The notes under the pieces are model-generated. The model did no database searches and was not told where the DNA came from. It worked only from the letters and a program-made list of their open reading frames with translations. Positions 49,419 through 61,104 of a stretch of DNA of 64,000 nt are shown here, in pieces. Where the stretch lies: positions 17,797-81,796 of the forward strand of contig VXAA01000616.1 in the NCBI GenBank assembly GCA_013399115.1, written 5' to 3'. The DNA is from Anseranas semipalmata. Lineage: Eukaryota; Chordata; Aves; Anseriformes; Anseranatidae. How positions within the stretch are numbered: the stretch's first letter is position 1; each line of letters starts with the position of its first letter. Position numbers and translations under genes: made by a program.

Positions 49419-52400
49419 GTGAGTGGTGGCCGGAGGGAGCAGCACGGACGCTGAAACCTGCCGGGTCCTTGGGCCTGGCTGTGGCTGGGCTCTGCGGCAG
49501 GATGGGCAGCGGACCAAGGAAATCCAGCACCTTGGCGGAGTTTGTGTTCAAAAATGGGACGAGCTGGGGCACCCAGGTGTAAGGACTGGTGGTGGTCCCC
49601 GGTCCAAGGGCTTGGGGACTGCTGTGCTGGCATGTGGGGAGCAGCTGCCTCTGAAGACAGATGGTCTTCCTTAGACTCTTCTCTCTGCCCAGGCTTTGTT
49701 TCCAGGAAGAAGTATCATTTAGGTTTCTTGACTCCAATTTCTATAGCCACTGCCTTGACCAAGCACCTCCTAACAAAACCACCTGCCACAGCTGTGGGAC
49801 GGTGTCACCTCTAGGAGGACTTTGGCAGGTTCCTCCAGAGGGCTCTGGTTTACCCCCTGCTCCAAGCGGGGCTACCCTCCCAGTCAGACCGGGCGCTCCA
49901 TGGCTGCCCTCCCCACCACCCCTGAGCAACGTGCCCAGGGCTCGTACAAGACCCAACCCTCCCTCTCTCCTCTCCTGCAGAGGCCTGGATCAATCGCTAC
50001 CGGAAGCAGCTGGTGAGGTCCATCTCCCCGCAGTTCCTGGAGGAGATCATCTGCCACCTGCGGAGGCTGGACCTCCTCACGGCGGAGGAGGCCGGCCGGG
50101 CGCAGGAGGCGAGCTCCCTGCCCGAGCAGGTGAGGGCCGTGGTAGACATCCTGGCTGGCAAGGGCAGCTATGCCTCCCAGTCCCTGCAGACCTTCATCGA
50201 GACCACCAATTCCCAGCTCTACCTCCACATCACTGTCTACGGTAGGCAGCGCGCACGGGGGGGTGCAGGATGCGGGGTGTCTGCGTGCCCGCCCTGGCTG
50301 CAGCGCCCCGAGATGCGCTCAGAGCCAGGCTGCGACTGGCGGCTCGGGTGGGCTCAGGAGCCCCGTGCCAGCGCTGCTGCTGTGTCAGGGCCTCCTCCAG
50401 CGAGGACACAGTGAGGGGGTGACAGGGGCGGTGGCAGGTCTGAGGGACCTTCCTCCCGCCTGCTCTAGCACACCCCTCCGGGCAGCCACAGCATTTTGGC
50501 AATGGCCATGCTGGGGACAGAGCCTCGCAGCCCTTGTAGGCGGAGCAGAGCAGTGGCTGAGGGTGAAGGCAGCAGCTGGGCTTGTGAAAGTCCTGGGAGA
50601 GACAGAGGCACCCCCAGGGGGGTGCAGCGCGATGCCCTACCTGTGCTCGGAGGGTGGTGGCTCCCAGGGAGTTCACGCAGTGTGACAGAACTGGGATGAA
50701 TCCTCTCCTGCCACCCCACTGCAGCGATGCGGAGATGCAGCAGGGCCTCGGGTGGGTCATGCGGCCTCCGAGACACTTCTGCAGCCTGGGAAGAGGGAGA
50801 GAGCAAGGGGAACATGTCAGGAGTGCAGAACTGCAGCCTCCAGGCTCACAGCCCAGCTGAGACACCTCCTCTGCTCCCCAGTCAGAGGCAGCAGCCCCAG
50901 ACGCCAGCTTCTGCCTCCCCTCAAGTCCCTGCTTTACGCCACACTTCAATATAAATAACTTTCTGGGGTTCAGGTTCACCAAGAGTCCAGCTCTTCAGGC
51001 AAGTCTGTGGCGATGAGGCAGGGCTGAGGTCAAGCCAGGAAGTCACGCCACAGGTCAGGATCGGGCCCAGCGAGGACAACCAGGGTCAGGCACAGGCCAG
51101 TGACCACGAGGCAAGTGCAGAGTGATGAGGTGGGTCCGAGGACAAGCTGCAAAGACAGTTCACAGATCAGGGTCCAGATCAACAAGGTCCAACGCAGGCG
51201 TAGGCGTGATGGAGCCGTAGACAAGCACTGCTACAGCACAGCTCAGGCAGGGACTGGAGGCCCAGGCCCGAGCTTAAATTGGCTCCTGGACCGATAGGTG
51301 TGGGTGGAGGCTGCAGGTGAGGCTGGTCAGGGCCCTGGCACGTGCCTTCCTGCCCGTGTAAGGGCTCCGTGCGGTTTCCCCTCTTCATGGGAGTGGCAGA
51401 AAAGTCAAAGCCCTGTCTCTCATTTGCATTTGTGGTTATTCTCCTCCTCCTCCTCACCTCCTGTTCAGGTTCTCTCTGTGCAGAACCGATGGTGCAGAAA
51501 CATCTGGAGAGCCTCCAAAGCTACTATGGGAATGGCTTGGAGACAGGTCCTCTCCAGCGACTCACGAACCTGCTGCTGGTGGAAGGCTTGACTGATATCC
51601 AGCAGAAGGAGCATGACATCCTGCAGATTGAAACCACCAAAGGCCTACGAAACATATCCAAGAGCATCCCTTTGGAGAAGCTCTTCCTGCCCCTGTCCAA
51701 GGTCAGCATCCCCCCGCGGATCTCCGTGACCGTGGGGGTGGCTGGGATCGGCAAAAGCACACTGGTGAAGCTGTTTGTCTACAGCTGGGCGAAAGGGGAG
51801 ATCAACAGGGACATCATGTTGGTGCTGCCCCTCACCTTCCGGGAACTCAACACCTACGAGAAGCTCTCTGCTGAGAGGCTCATCCGCTCGGCGTTCCCTC
51901 ACATCACCGAGCCCAACTGCATCTCCGCGGGAGCCGCCAGGACGCTGCTCATCCTCGACGGCTTGGATGAGTTTAAGACTCCTTTGGATTTTTCCAACAC
52001 GGTTGTGTGCACCGATCCCAAAAAGGAGATTCAAGTGGACAACCTGATCACCAACATCATTCGTGGCAACCTGTTACAGGAGGCTTCTGTCTGGGTCACT
52101 TCACGGCCAACAGCAGCCAGCCAAATCCCCGGCGGGCTTGTTGACCGGATGACAGAAATACGAGGTTTCGGAGCTGCAGAGATGAAAGACTTTTTGGACC
52201 AGATGTTCCTTGACAACAGAGACTTAGCCAGCCAAGTGCTGCATCATATCAAGGCTAACAGATCTTTACACATCATGTGCACAGTTCCTGGCTTTTGCTG
52301 GATTTCTGGCTCTTCAATTGGTTATTACCTAAAAAATAGCACTGATCAGTCCCAAGAAATGACAACTGTTCCTAAGACCTTATCAGAAATCTATTCCTAT

Positions 52401-55400
52401 TATTTTAAAATGGCTTTGAGCAGTGACTGGCCAGAAAAGCAGAGAGAAACACTCAGGATTGAGCAAGCTGTGAACAACAGCAAGAAAATAATGGGCAGCC
52501 TGGGCAGGCTGGCCTTCTACGGCCTGCTCAAAAGGAAGTATGTGTTTTACGAGCAGGACATGAAGACGTACGGCATAGACCTCTCCGTGCTGCAGAGCAG
52601 CTTGTGCAGCAGACTCCTACTCAAAGAGGAGATGCAGTCCTCCACAGCCTATTATTTCTCCCACTTAACCATACAGGAGTTTTTAGCGGCTATTTATTAT
52701 TACACCGCTGCGAAGCGGGCAATATTCGATCTCTTCACGGAGAGCGGGATGTCCTGGCCCAAGCTGGGTTTCCTCAACCACTTCAGGAGTGCTGTTCAGA
52801 GGTCGCTGCAGGCAGAGGACGGGCAGCTTGATATCTTCGTGCGTTTCCTCTCCGGGCTCCTCTCCCCGCAGGTGAACAAGCTGCTCTCCGGGTGGCTCCT
52901 GGTGAAGGACGAGCACAACAGCTTCAGGAGCCAAGCGATCAGCTTTCTCCAGGGCTGCCTGAACACGGACTACGTTATCTCCTCACGGACAGTAAACACC
53001 ATGCACTGCCTGTATGAGATTCAGCACACGGAGATCGCTAAGTCTGTGGAGGAAGCGATGAAGAACGAGAGCTTGGCCGGGATGCTGACGCCAGTGAACT
53101 GCTCTGCCCTGGCGTATCTCCTGCAGGTCTCCGACGTGTGCATGGAGGAGACCAACCTCTCCAACTGCCTCACTTACAACGTCTGTAAGAGCCTGCTCCC
53201 CCAGCTCCTCTTCTGCCACAACCTCAGGTAAGTCGCAGCGGGACTGCACTCGGAGAAGCGAGCAGGGACACCGGATTGCTCCCACACAGGACTCAAAACC
53301 CCAGATGTCTACAGGAGATGGAGGCCCACCAACGCTGTCCGTCAGCAGAAAGCTGACCTGGGGACGGCACAGGGCCAGCTCTGCAGTCTTGGGGAAGCCA
53401 CCTGCGCTTCTGTGCCTGAGTTTTCCCACTTGTGAAGGGCAGATATCATGGGACAGCTGTTCCCATGCAGTTGTGGGTAGTCCTTTCCCCACTTTTTGTT
53501 CTCCAAAATACCTTGCTTTTGCTCTTTCCTTCTGTTTCCTCCAGGCTGGACAATAACCAGTTTAAGGACAACGTGATGGAGCTGCTGGGCAGCGTGCTGA
53601 GCGTGAAGGACTGTCAGATCCAGAAGCTCAGGTAGGACCTGGCCCAGACCAGCTCTTCCTGGGGAGAACCAGGGTGAGGGGCCTCCAGGAGCGGCTGTCC
53701 CACTGGCTCCCCAGGGTGCCAGGTGACAAGGACAGCCCTACGCAGGGGGCTCCTGCCCCTTACCCCTGCTTTGGGAGCGTGCTTGCCCAGCTGTCTCACC
53801 CGGTCTCCCTGGGACAGCTGCCATCAGCAGCCTTGTGTTCATCTCCGGTGCAGGCCATGATTCATCCAAAGCCCCAGTCGGTGCCACCCACCTCGGTTAT
53901 TTTTAGCCAGACTCCTGCCTCCTTGCTGTTCTTAAACCTGTAATTTGGTAGCAAGCCACAGATTGCTTGTCTCGATAACCCACTTCCCAAGGACGTGGTT
54001 GTTTGCTGGGCACATGGGGCTCAGCATTAGACCAGTGTATGGAGATGCGTGGCCCCAAGAAGATGGGTCCCCACTTCCCCATCTCCCTTCCCTTCCTTGT
54101 CTGTGGCTGCACATAGAGGCCCCTGTGCTGTGATCTGTCCCTGGCTCACTACATGAATTAACTTTAAGTCTAGAAACTCCCCTTCCACCCTGTCCCTGCA
54201 ATGCCACCCGAGGGGAGCACACCTCAAAGCACCTGCAAAGCGTGGCAGGGACGTACTGGGAGCCGAGCAAACTCTGCCCATCGCTCCCCTCTGCTGCACC
54301 ATCCCCAGCCACGTCCCTGGCCACAGCACAGCCAGCAGCGCTCACAGACGCACCGGGGCTGCAAGAGCCTCTTTCTTCCCCTGACAGACACCCGTTCTCT
54401 TTTTCTGGGCAGCTTGGCAGAAAATCAGATCAGCAATAAGGGTGCCAAAGCACTGGCCAGGTCGCTGATGGTGAACAGGAGCCTGATGGTGCTGGAGTAA
54501 GTGTCACCCCTTCCCAGCTGGCGCCGTGCTGTCCCTGCGGAGCCAAATGTCACCTGGCCTGACCGAGCTGGGGACAGCCTCCAGCACTCGAAGCCGCGCT
54601 GCGGCAGGGGCGGATAAAAGCCTGCAGGCTGCCAGCGCCGTGTCCCACGGCAGCAGAACCTGCTGGCCCTCGCAGTCAACTGCTGAGCGCGTCAGCCCAC
54701 CATCCCTTCACATGGGTTCATTAATAAATATCAGACCGACAGCGTCCCCAGGCTGTTAGTGGCTGGGTGGGACAAGGGGACACCAGCCCTACGGCTGACG
54801 GAGCACAATGGTCCTAAAGCAGCGCCCCGTGGAGGCATTTGGCTTTAACTGGGCATGTCCCGCTTGGTCCCGGTGCGGGTGGGTGGCTGCTGCTCTCGCT
54901 TTGCTAACCTCGTCCTTTCTGCTTCTCTCTCCCCTGCCTCGCCCCAGCCTGCGAAGCAACTCCATCGGCCCCTCGGGAGCGAAAGCGCTGGCTGACGCAC
55001 TGAAAAAAAACCAAGTCCTGCTCTCCCTGAAGTAAGTCTCTACTTCTGCAGCACCCCCAGCAGCAGACTCATGGGACGAGCTGCCTGCAGCCCTCTCGTC
55101 ACATCGCGGTTTCCCTGCCCTCCTAGGGAGACCCTGGGCAGAACCTGATTTGGTTGTGCTGGGCAGCAAGCCTGAGTGCAGGGGGCACAGAAATAATATG
55201 GACCCTAAATCCCCATCAGTCAGAGCGGCCCTAAATCTCCATTGGGATGCAGGGCTGCACAACAGGGAAGCAGACCCTGCTGTGGGCAGTGAAACCGGGA
55301 ACCCTTTAGTGATGTAGTAGGTTGGATCCTGCTCACCCAGCACCGGTGGCGGTCCTGGACATGTGTGTGTGTGTCTGGGGGGTGCTGAGGTTAAGCCGGT

Positions 55401-58400
55401 GCTGCTCGCCCTGGCAGCTTGCTCCTCTCTCCTTGCAGCCTGCAGCACAACGTGATCAAGGAGGACGGTGCCACGTTCCTGGCTGAGGCCCTGATAACCA
55501 ACCACAGGCTGATGACCCTGCAGTGAGTGACCGGGACCTGGTGTCCCCCCTGCTCCTCCCGGCCACCAGCAGACCCCGCGCTGGCTCCATCTCGGCTGCA
55601 TCCTGGTGGCCAGCTGGCCGTGCACGCCGAGCAGCAGAGCCTGGGCTTTCCCACAGTGCTCCTTTTCCCAGCTTACCGTCCCCATGCCACCCCTGACAGC
55701 AAAGACCTCCCAAGACCTTTAGACATTGTCACAACCCTATGGACTGGGAACCTGTTTCCCAGCCTGAAATGTCCTCAGGGTGCACACGGGGTGGAAGAGC
55801 ACTGCCAGAGCTGAGAACAGTCTACAGGGGAGGAAGGGGTGCAGGTGCCACCGATGGAGACGTGGCTGGGGCTGGTTGATATTCGTGGGTGCCTTCCTCT
55901 CCTTTGCAGCCTGCAGAAAAACTACATCGGAGCCCAGGGCGCGAGGAAGATAGCAGAGGCACTGAAGCAGAACTGCAGCCTCAAGGAACTGACGTAAGAG
56001 CCGGCAGGGGCAGCACGAGGCCGAGGGACGGCAGTGCCAATGCCACGTTTCCCTGGGATCTACGGGCACGAGCCATGGGCAGGGTCCGGGCCGTGCTACG
56101 CAGCCAGGGCAGGCTTCGCTAGCTTTGTGCAGGGGGGCTGTGGTGGGTGGAGGGTGGGAAGGGCGGCAGGATTGCTTTCGGATAGAGCTGGTGCAGAGAT
56201 GCTCTGCTTACCTCTGGGGAAGCAGGGAGCCACACAGCGGACCAAGAGGCCAAGCTTCCCTCCAGAATGGCGAGTGGCAGGTCTCCAGGCCCTGCAGACA
56301 CATTAAAAGAGATTTCAATTAAAAAGCAACATTGATACAGCAACACAGGTGTATGTAGGTTGGAAATTAGACTGCAGCAAATTCATGCTTGTTGTTGGAC
56401 CCCGAGGGTGTTCCCAGGACCCAAAGGTACAAGGGGACCCTGCGGTGGCACTCCTGCCGACTCAGATGAATCCTCGCAGCAGATCTACGCGTGGCCTCGG
56501 CAAGGGAAGGCCAGCAAAGCTGCTCAGCCCCGCTGGAGGGCAGGGGTCCATGGACCCCGCGCTGCTGGCAGGGGCTCTGGTTGCAACAAGGCTGCTGGTA
56601 ATGCTTGCTCGTCCTCGTGTCTTAGGCTCTCCAGCAACTCTGTCGGAGACAACGGCTCGGTTGCCTTGGCCGAAGCTCTGAAGGTCAATCACAGTCTGCA
56701 AAGCCTCGAGTAAGTCCCCAACACCTGGCAGCCCCCGGCTGCCTCCCACCCCGCTGCCACAAAGCCCCTTGCCAGGTTCCCACTGCTCCTTCCACATCTG
56801 TTCCTTTAGCCTTGGCTCCCCCCACCTGGAAGCTGCTGGTTTCTCAGTGAAACAGGCACTTTTAACCGCAAACACAACCCCACAGCATACCTAGTGATGC
56901 CAAGACTGTCCCGTCCCAATTCCTCCCTCTGTTTCTGTCAGTCTCCAGAGCAATTCCATCAGCAGCACCGGGGTCACCGCGCTGACAGCGGCTCTCTGCT
57001 CCAACAAGGGACTCATCAACCTCAAGTAAGTGCCAGCCCTCTGGCCACCCTGTCCGAAAGCTGCCACTGCGGCCACCCAGCTCTCGCAACAGCCGGGACA
57101 CGGGATGTGGCACTCCTTGGCAGTCTGGGCTTGTGCCTGGCTGCTTCCACAAGTGCTCTCGGATGCTGAAGGCAGCCTCGGTACCTCCAACGGCTGAGAG
57201 CCTCTTCTCTCTGTCGTTAACTTTCTCCCCATGAGACACTATCAGTTCAGCCGTGTCTCGCAACAAAGCGATCCCAGCAGGGAAGGTAGGCTGGGAAAAA
57301 CCCCGATAAGCCCACAGTGTTTACATCTGTGGGACGTGCTGCTCCAGGGAGGGGTGACAGCAGGGCACTTGTGTCAGAAGCTCTGTTCGATCAAATGCCA
57401 CCCCACAGAAATCACAGGAGGCTCTGTCTGAACACCAGGAAGCACTTCTTTACTGTGCAGGTGAGAGAGACGGGCACAGGGTGCCCAGAGAGGTTGTGGA
57501 GTCTCCTCAGAGAGCTTCAGAAGCCACCTGGACGTGGGCCTGGGCAGCAGCTCTGGGTGGCCCTGCTGGAGCAGGGGGTGAACAAGATGGCCTCCGGAGG
57601 TCCCTTCCAGCCTCAGCCATTCCGTGATTTTTGATCCCTGTTTTCAGTGGGGGCAGTTAAAGCTCTGGGACAAAGTTATTGTGCACATCCCCACACCGCG
57701 AGGTCAGACTTCAGGCTTCTCTTCTTCTAGGACATGATGAGAACAGCTGCAGTTTCTGTTTCGCTGTAGACAGCAATGCAGGGAATGGAGATGCAGATGC
57801 TGGTGGAGATGCTGTTGCCATAGATGGTTACAGCCCCAGAGCAGGGGGCGAGGGGGCCGTGGGGAGCAGCTGATGCTCTGCCTTGGCGCTCATCCCCAAC
57901 CCCTGTCTTTCCCCAGCCTGCGGGAGAACTCCATCAGCAAGGAGGGGGGCCCCGCCATCGCCCGCGCCCTGCGGACCAACAGCACCCTCAGGAGGCTGGA
58001 GTAAGTCCCATGGGCCCAGGAGGGCACCCACGCTGCTACGCAATGTCGCTGAATTTGTCCCAAATCGTGCGTGACTTGTGTCCTCTGTCCTCTGCCTCTA
58101 GCCTAGCAGCCAACCTGCTGTACGACGAAGGCGGCAAGGCCATCGCTTTGGCGATGAAAGAGAACCGGGCGCTCACATCCCTCCAGTGAGTTTCCCTTGG
58201 AGCTGGTGTGCAAATGGCTTCCCTGAGTTGCCCTTCCATGGGATGTGGAGTGTGCCATCCTGGATGGACCTGTGGGGGCCTAGCACTGGGTGAACAGGGT
58301 CACCCCTGAGCCTCCACCACGTTGGAGGTGGTGAGCGGACGGGTGCTGAGCTCACTAGGTGATGAGCCTGGAGGGATCGGGGCATCCGCACAGCCTGCAG

Positions 58401-60192
58401 CCCTGGGCTTCACGTCCCGTTCTTCTTTTGCAGCTTGCAGTGGAACTTCATTCAGGCAAAAGCTGCCACGGCGCTGGCACAAGCACTGAAGTCCAACAGC
58501 AGCCTGGCCAGCCTCGAGTAAGCGGGGATTGGGTGGGCAGGTCCCGGGCACCTCTGGGCAGCGTCCTCCTGTTGGGATCAGCCCAAGGACCCTGCCCTCA
58601 CACTGCTCCAGAGGAGGTGGCTTTGCCCTGTTGCCTCCTCCACGAGCCCCATCCCGGGTCCCTGTTGTGGGTCCCTGTACGTGCGGGCAGCCCAGGGACC
58701 CCCAGGGCACTTCGGCACACTGTGCCCTGTGCTCGATGCCCTTCGCTGCCCGTCTCCCTGCTCCTGGGTGCTCGGGCTGGGGGCAGACACAGTCTTTGCA
58801 TGTCTTAGCTTGCAGGAGAACGCCATCGGAGACGAGGGAATGGCTGCCCTGTCTGCTGCGCTCAAGGTCAACACAAGCCTGGCAGATCTCCAGTGAGTAC
58901 CCAGGCTGTGGCAGGGCCCTGGCATTGCAGCTGGTCTGATTAGCTTGTCTAATTAGCACACCACGGCCACCTCAGGGCGTGCATTGAAGGGTTCTTGCTC
59001 TCTTGCAGTCTTCAGGTGGCTTCAGTTGGCGCAGCTGGGGCCCAAGCCCTAGCAGAGGCCTTGATGGTCAACAAGAGTCTGCAGATCCTGGAGTAAGTGC
59101 TCAGCAGGGCCAGCGAGTCCCCATCGCTGTGACGCTGCTCCCTGGGGACACCTGAGGCCCTGGTCTTTGGCTCAGCACCCCCTGCACCCTTACATCATGT
59201 CCCTTGGCTCACTGGCGTGGGGCTGCCTCTCCCACCTCCTCCTCTCGCCCATGGAGAGTGTGGGGCCTGACTGAGCCACGGGTCACCCTGGGCTGCCCTT
59301 CCCCGTGGCCTGCCCTTCCCCATGGCCTGCCCTTCTTTGCAGCTTGAGAGGGAACTCCATCGGCGTGGCAGGGGCCAAGGCGATGGCCAACGCGCTGAAG
59401 GTGAACCGGAGCCTCCGCAGGCTCAAGTGAGTATCCTGCTCCCCGGGGCGAGAGGCAGAACGAGCGCTCCCAGACCTTCCTGGAGGTCGGTGCTCTCTGA
59501 CCCCGCCGCCTCCCGCAGCCTGCAGGAGAACTCCCTGGGCATGGACGGAGCCATCTGCATCGCCACCGCTCTGAAGGGGAACCACGGCCTCACGTACGTC
59601 AAGTAAGTGGCCGCTGAACCAGACGGTAAGGCAGTGGGGGGGGAGACCACAGGAATGGTAAGGGGACCTTCCCCACCACTGGTGCTGCCCCTCCCCAGCT
59701 GCCCTGCAGGGTCCTCCCAGTGGGGCTGGGGGCCAGGGCATCCCAATTTCCTCCCGAGTGGCAGCCACCATCCCCACACCACTCCAGCTCCTCTCGGGGG
59801 ATGCCTCTGGGGCAAAGAACCACCCCAAAAGCGAAACACTCCCCAAAATACCACAGGGTCCAGCTGGCTCAGCCCTTCCAGCTCCCCAGGGGCTTTCTAC
59901 AGCTGCTCACCTGGCTGCTTCTGGGCTCTCGAAGCCAGAGTCCTTTGTGACCAGGGTCCCAGCAAGAGCTCCGGGCTGGCGTGGGGAGGGTGCAGGCGAG
60001 GCTGGAGGCTGGCACAAAGCTGGGGAGCTTCTCTCGTACCCGCTGGGGATCCTGCTCTGCCCCGTGTCCAAGCCTGAACTCCTCTTCCTCCCCACTTTCA
60101 GCCTGCAAGGGAACCGCATCGGCCAGTCGGGAGCCAAGATGATCTCCGACGCCATCCGGACAAATTCGCCTGACTGCGTTGTGGAAGTGTGA
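49412..60192 (+). CDS. NLRC3: NLR family CARD domain-containing protein 3 (complete)
   Basis: NLRC3 is a cytosolic NOD-like receptor known to dampen TLR, STING and T-cell signalling. Predicted coding segments: 49412-49418, 49981-50241, 51469-53227, 53545-53631, then thirteen exons of exactly 84 nt starting at 54413, 54948, 55439, 55910, 56626, 56942, 57917, 58102, 58434, 58809, 59009, 59343 and 59519, and finally 60102-60192 (TGA 60190-60192). The total is 3297 nt, 1098 residues, against about 1065 in human. Residues 4-90 form a CARD. The NACHT domain has Walker A GVAGIGKS (179-186, Lys185) and Walker B LLILDGLDE (249-257). The LRR array runs from about residue 676 to the end. Conserved blocks include CTDPKKEI, ITNIIRGNL, GGLVDRMTEIRGF and RRAIFDLFTESG-like AKRAIFDLFTESG. 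An in-frame stop (49391-49393) precedes the chosen ATG. Identity is certain; the first seven bases are a prediction. Confidence 0.96.
49981..50241 (+). CDS. NLRC3: NLRC3 CARD exon
   Basis: A 261-nt exon after a strong polypyrimidine tract and CAG, ending in GTAGGC. Its translation, from AWINRYRKQLVRSI through VRAVVDILAGKGSYAS to FIETTNSQLYLHI, has the six-helix spacing and the hydrophobic and charged pattern of a caspase recruitment domain. The part around VRAVVDILAGKGS aligns with the human NLRC3 sequence VKALMDLLAGKGS. Confidence 0.85.
50242..51468. other. NLRC3 intron between CARD and NACHT exons
   Basis: A 1.2 kb intron ending in a CTC-rich polypyrimidine tract. No other feature was recognised. 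Confidence 0.7.
51469..53227 (+). CDS. NLRC3: NLRC3 NACHT exon
   Basis: A 1759-nt exon carrying the whole NACHT ATPase module with its winged-helix and following helical parts. Walker A GVAGIGKST lies at 51735-51761 and Walker B LLILDGLDE at 51945-51971; the TSRPTAAS block follows. The acceptor chosen (CTGTTCAG before 51469) has the better pyrimidine tract; a second AG ending at 51483 keeps the same phase and would remove five residues. Confidence 0.92.
53228..53544. other. NLRC3 intron before the LRR array
   Basis: A 317-base intron. Nothing else was recognised. Confidence 0.75.
53545..60192 (+). CDS. NLRC3: NLRC3 leucine-rich repeat exon array
   Basis: Fifteen short exons: one of 87 nt, thirteen of exactly 84 nt and a terminal one. 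Each encodes one LRR of about 28 residues of the form L(Q/R)xNxIxxxGAxALAxALxxNxxLxxL. All introns are phase 2 (two codon bases before, one after), so any repeat exon can be skipped or duplicated without a frameshift. Most donors are GTAAGT or GTGAGT. The last repeat ends in VVEV, close to human TVEM. Confidence 0.95.
53632..54412. other. NLRC3 intron in the LRR array
   Basis: A 781-base intron. Nothing else was recognised. Confidence 0.75.
54497..54947. other. NLRC3 intron in the LRR array
   Basis: A 451-base intron. Nothing else was recognised. Confidence 0.75.
55032..55438. other. NLRC3 intron in the LRR array
   Basis: A 407-base intron with a short TG run near 55362-55373. Nothing else was recognised. 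Confidence 0.75.
55523..55909. other. NLRC3 intron in the LRR array
   Basis: A 387-base intron. Nothing else was recognised. Confidence 0.75.
55994..56625. other. NLRC3 intron in the LRR array
   Basis: A 632-base intron. Nothing else was recognised. Confidence 0.75.
57026..57916. other. NLRC3 intron containing a CR1 insertion
   Basis: An 891-base intron between two LRR exons. Its middle is occupied by a CR1 3' fragment in the same orientation as the gene (57412-57634). Confidence 0.8.
57412..57634 (+). mobile_element. CR1 LINE 3' fragment, sense orientation
   Basis: It contains blocks typical of the 3' end of avian CR1 elements: CACTTCTTTACTGTGCAGGT, TGCCCAGAGAGGTTGTGGAG followed by TCTCC, a CCTGCTGGAGCAGGGGGT block, GGTCCCTTCCAGCCTCAGCC and the terminal ATTCCGTGATTTTTGAT. 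The copy is diverged and 5' truncated. It sits in an intron of NLRC3. Confidence 0.9.
59093..59342. other. NLRC3 intron ending in a 17-base tandem repeat
   Basis: A 250-base intron. Its last 49 bases are nearly three copies of TGCCCTTCCCCRTGGCC, which together form the pyrimidine tract before the acceptor. Confidence 0.8.
59294..59342. repeat. 17-base tandem repeat, about 2.8 copies
   Basis: Units at 59294-59310 and 59311-59327 differ by one base; the third copy (59328-59342) is partial and runs into the CAG acceptor of the next LRR exon. Confidence 0.85.
59603..60101. other. Last NLRC3 intron
   Basis: A 499-base intron before the terminal coding exon. Nothing else was recognised. Confidence 0.75.
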
Positions 60193-61098
60193 GGGCACCT
60201 GGCCACCGCGAGGAGGTGGCCCGGTGGGGCAGAGGGCATCCCTTCGGCTGCCGTGCCCACGCAGGGAGCCGCTGTGCCCGCTGCCTGCCCGCCTGGTGGG
60301 GGAGAGCTGGGGCAAGGAGAGCCCCCGGCTCTGGGCATGGCCCGGAGGGGATCACGGCAGCTGCTGCTGGGACCTGGGGCTCTGGATTAGCAGCGCACGA
60401 GGGTCGAGACTCGCCAGCATCAAAAGCTGGGGAATGTGTGACCGGGTGCCTGTTCATCCAGGCCTGAGGGAGCTTCAAGGCTGCGTGAATGCATGAAATG
60501 GAAACGGGAGGGAGGGGGGGAACATCCCACATGCCAGGCCCATCCCACTCACGTGGGTGACTTACCTCCCACCGCCTGGGCAGCAAGCCCCTCCTGTGAT
60601 CTCCGTGATGCTGGGGCCGCAGCGTTGTGCCCGGAGTCTGTCCCAGACCAGGCACATCCTGACCGACCAGGAGCTCTGCTCTCTTCTCACCCCGAGTTGC
60701 TGTAGACAAACGCCACGGCACCCCAGCCTGGCCCCAGGTCTCTGCTCCCAGTGCCAGCTCTTCTCCATCGAGGTCTCCTAGGGATGCTGGGAGAACTGGG
60801 TGAAACAGCAGCCCCTTCTCACCTGGCCAAATACAGCCTCATCCTGCAGGCTCCCGTTGAAATCCCGGAGAGACAAGAGGTTTGCTGTTCCCTTGCTTCC
60901 CAGTGGTGCTTTGGACCTGGACACTTCAGAGCAGGGGCTGCTCCTGGTGCAGCTGCGTGGTTTGCCATGCCCTCAGTAACAGGTTAATTTTGGCTGAGCA
61001 TGTCTGAAGTGTTTGGTAGTGCTGTCCTCCATCAAAGCCTCTTGGAAGAGACAGGAATCCCAAGGTGTAGGAGAGGAATCATCTAGAAAGGCCTTGGG

Positions 61099-61104
61099 AA
61101 ATAA
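61099..61104 (+). terminator. Candidate NLRC3 polyadenylation signal, proximal
   Basis: AATAAA about 907 bases after the stop codon. Confidence 0.5.

Noticed and set aside
49502..49582. Short frame starting MGSGPRKSST as an alternative first exon of NLRC3
   Set aside because: It runs into a stop (GTG TAA) and has no donor with the phase required by the CARD exon.
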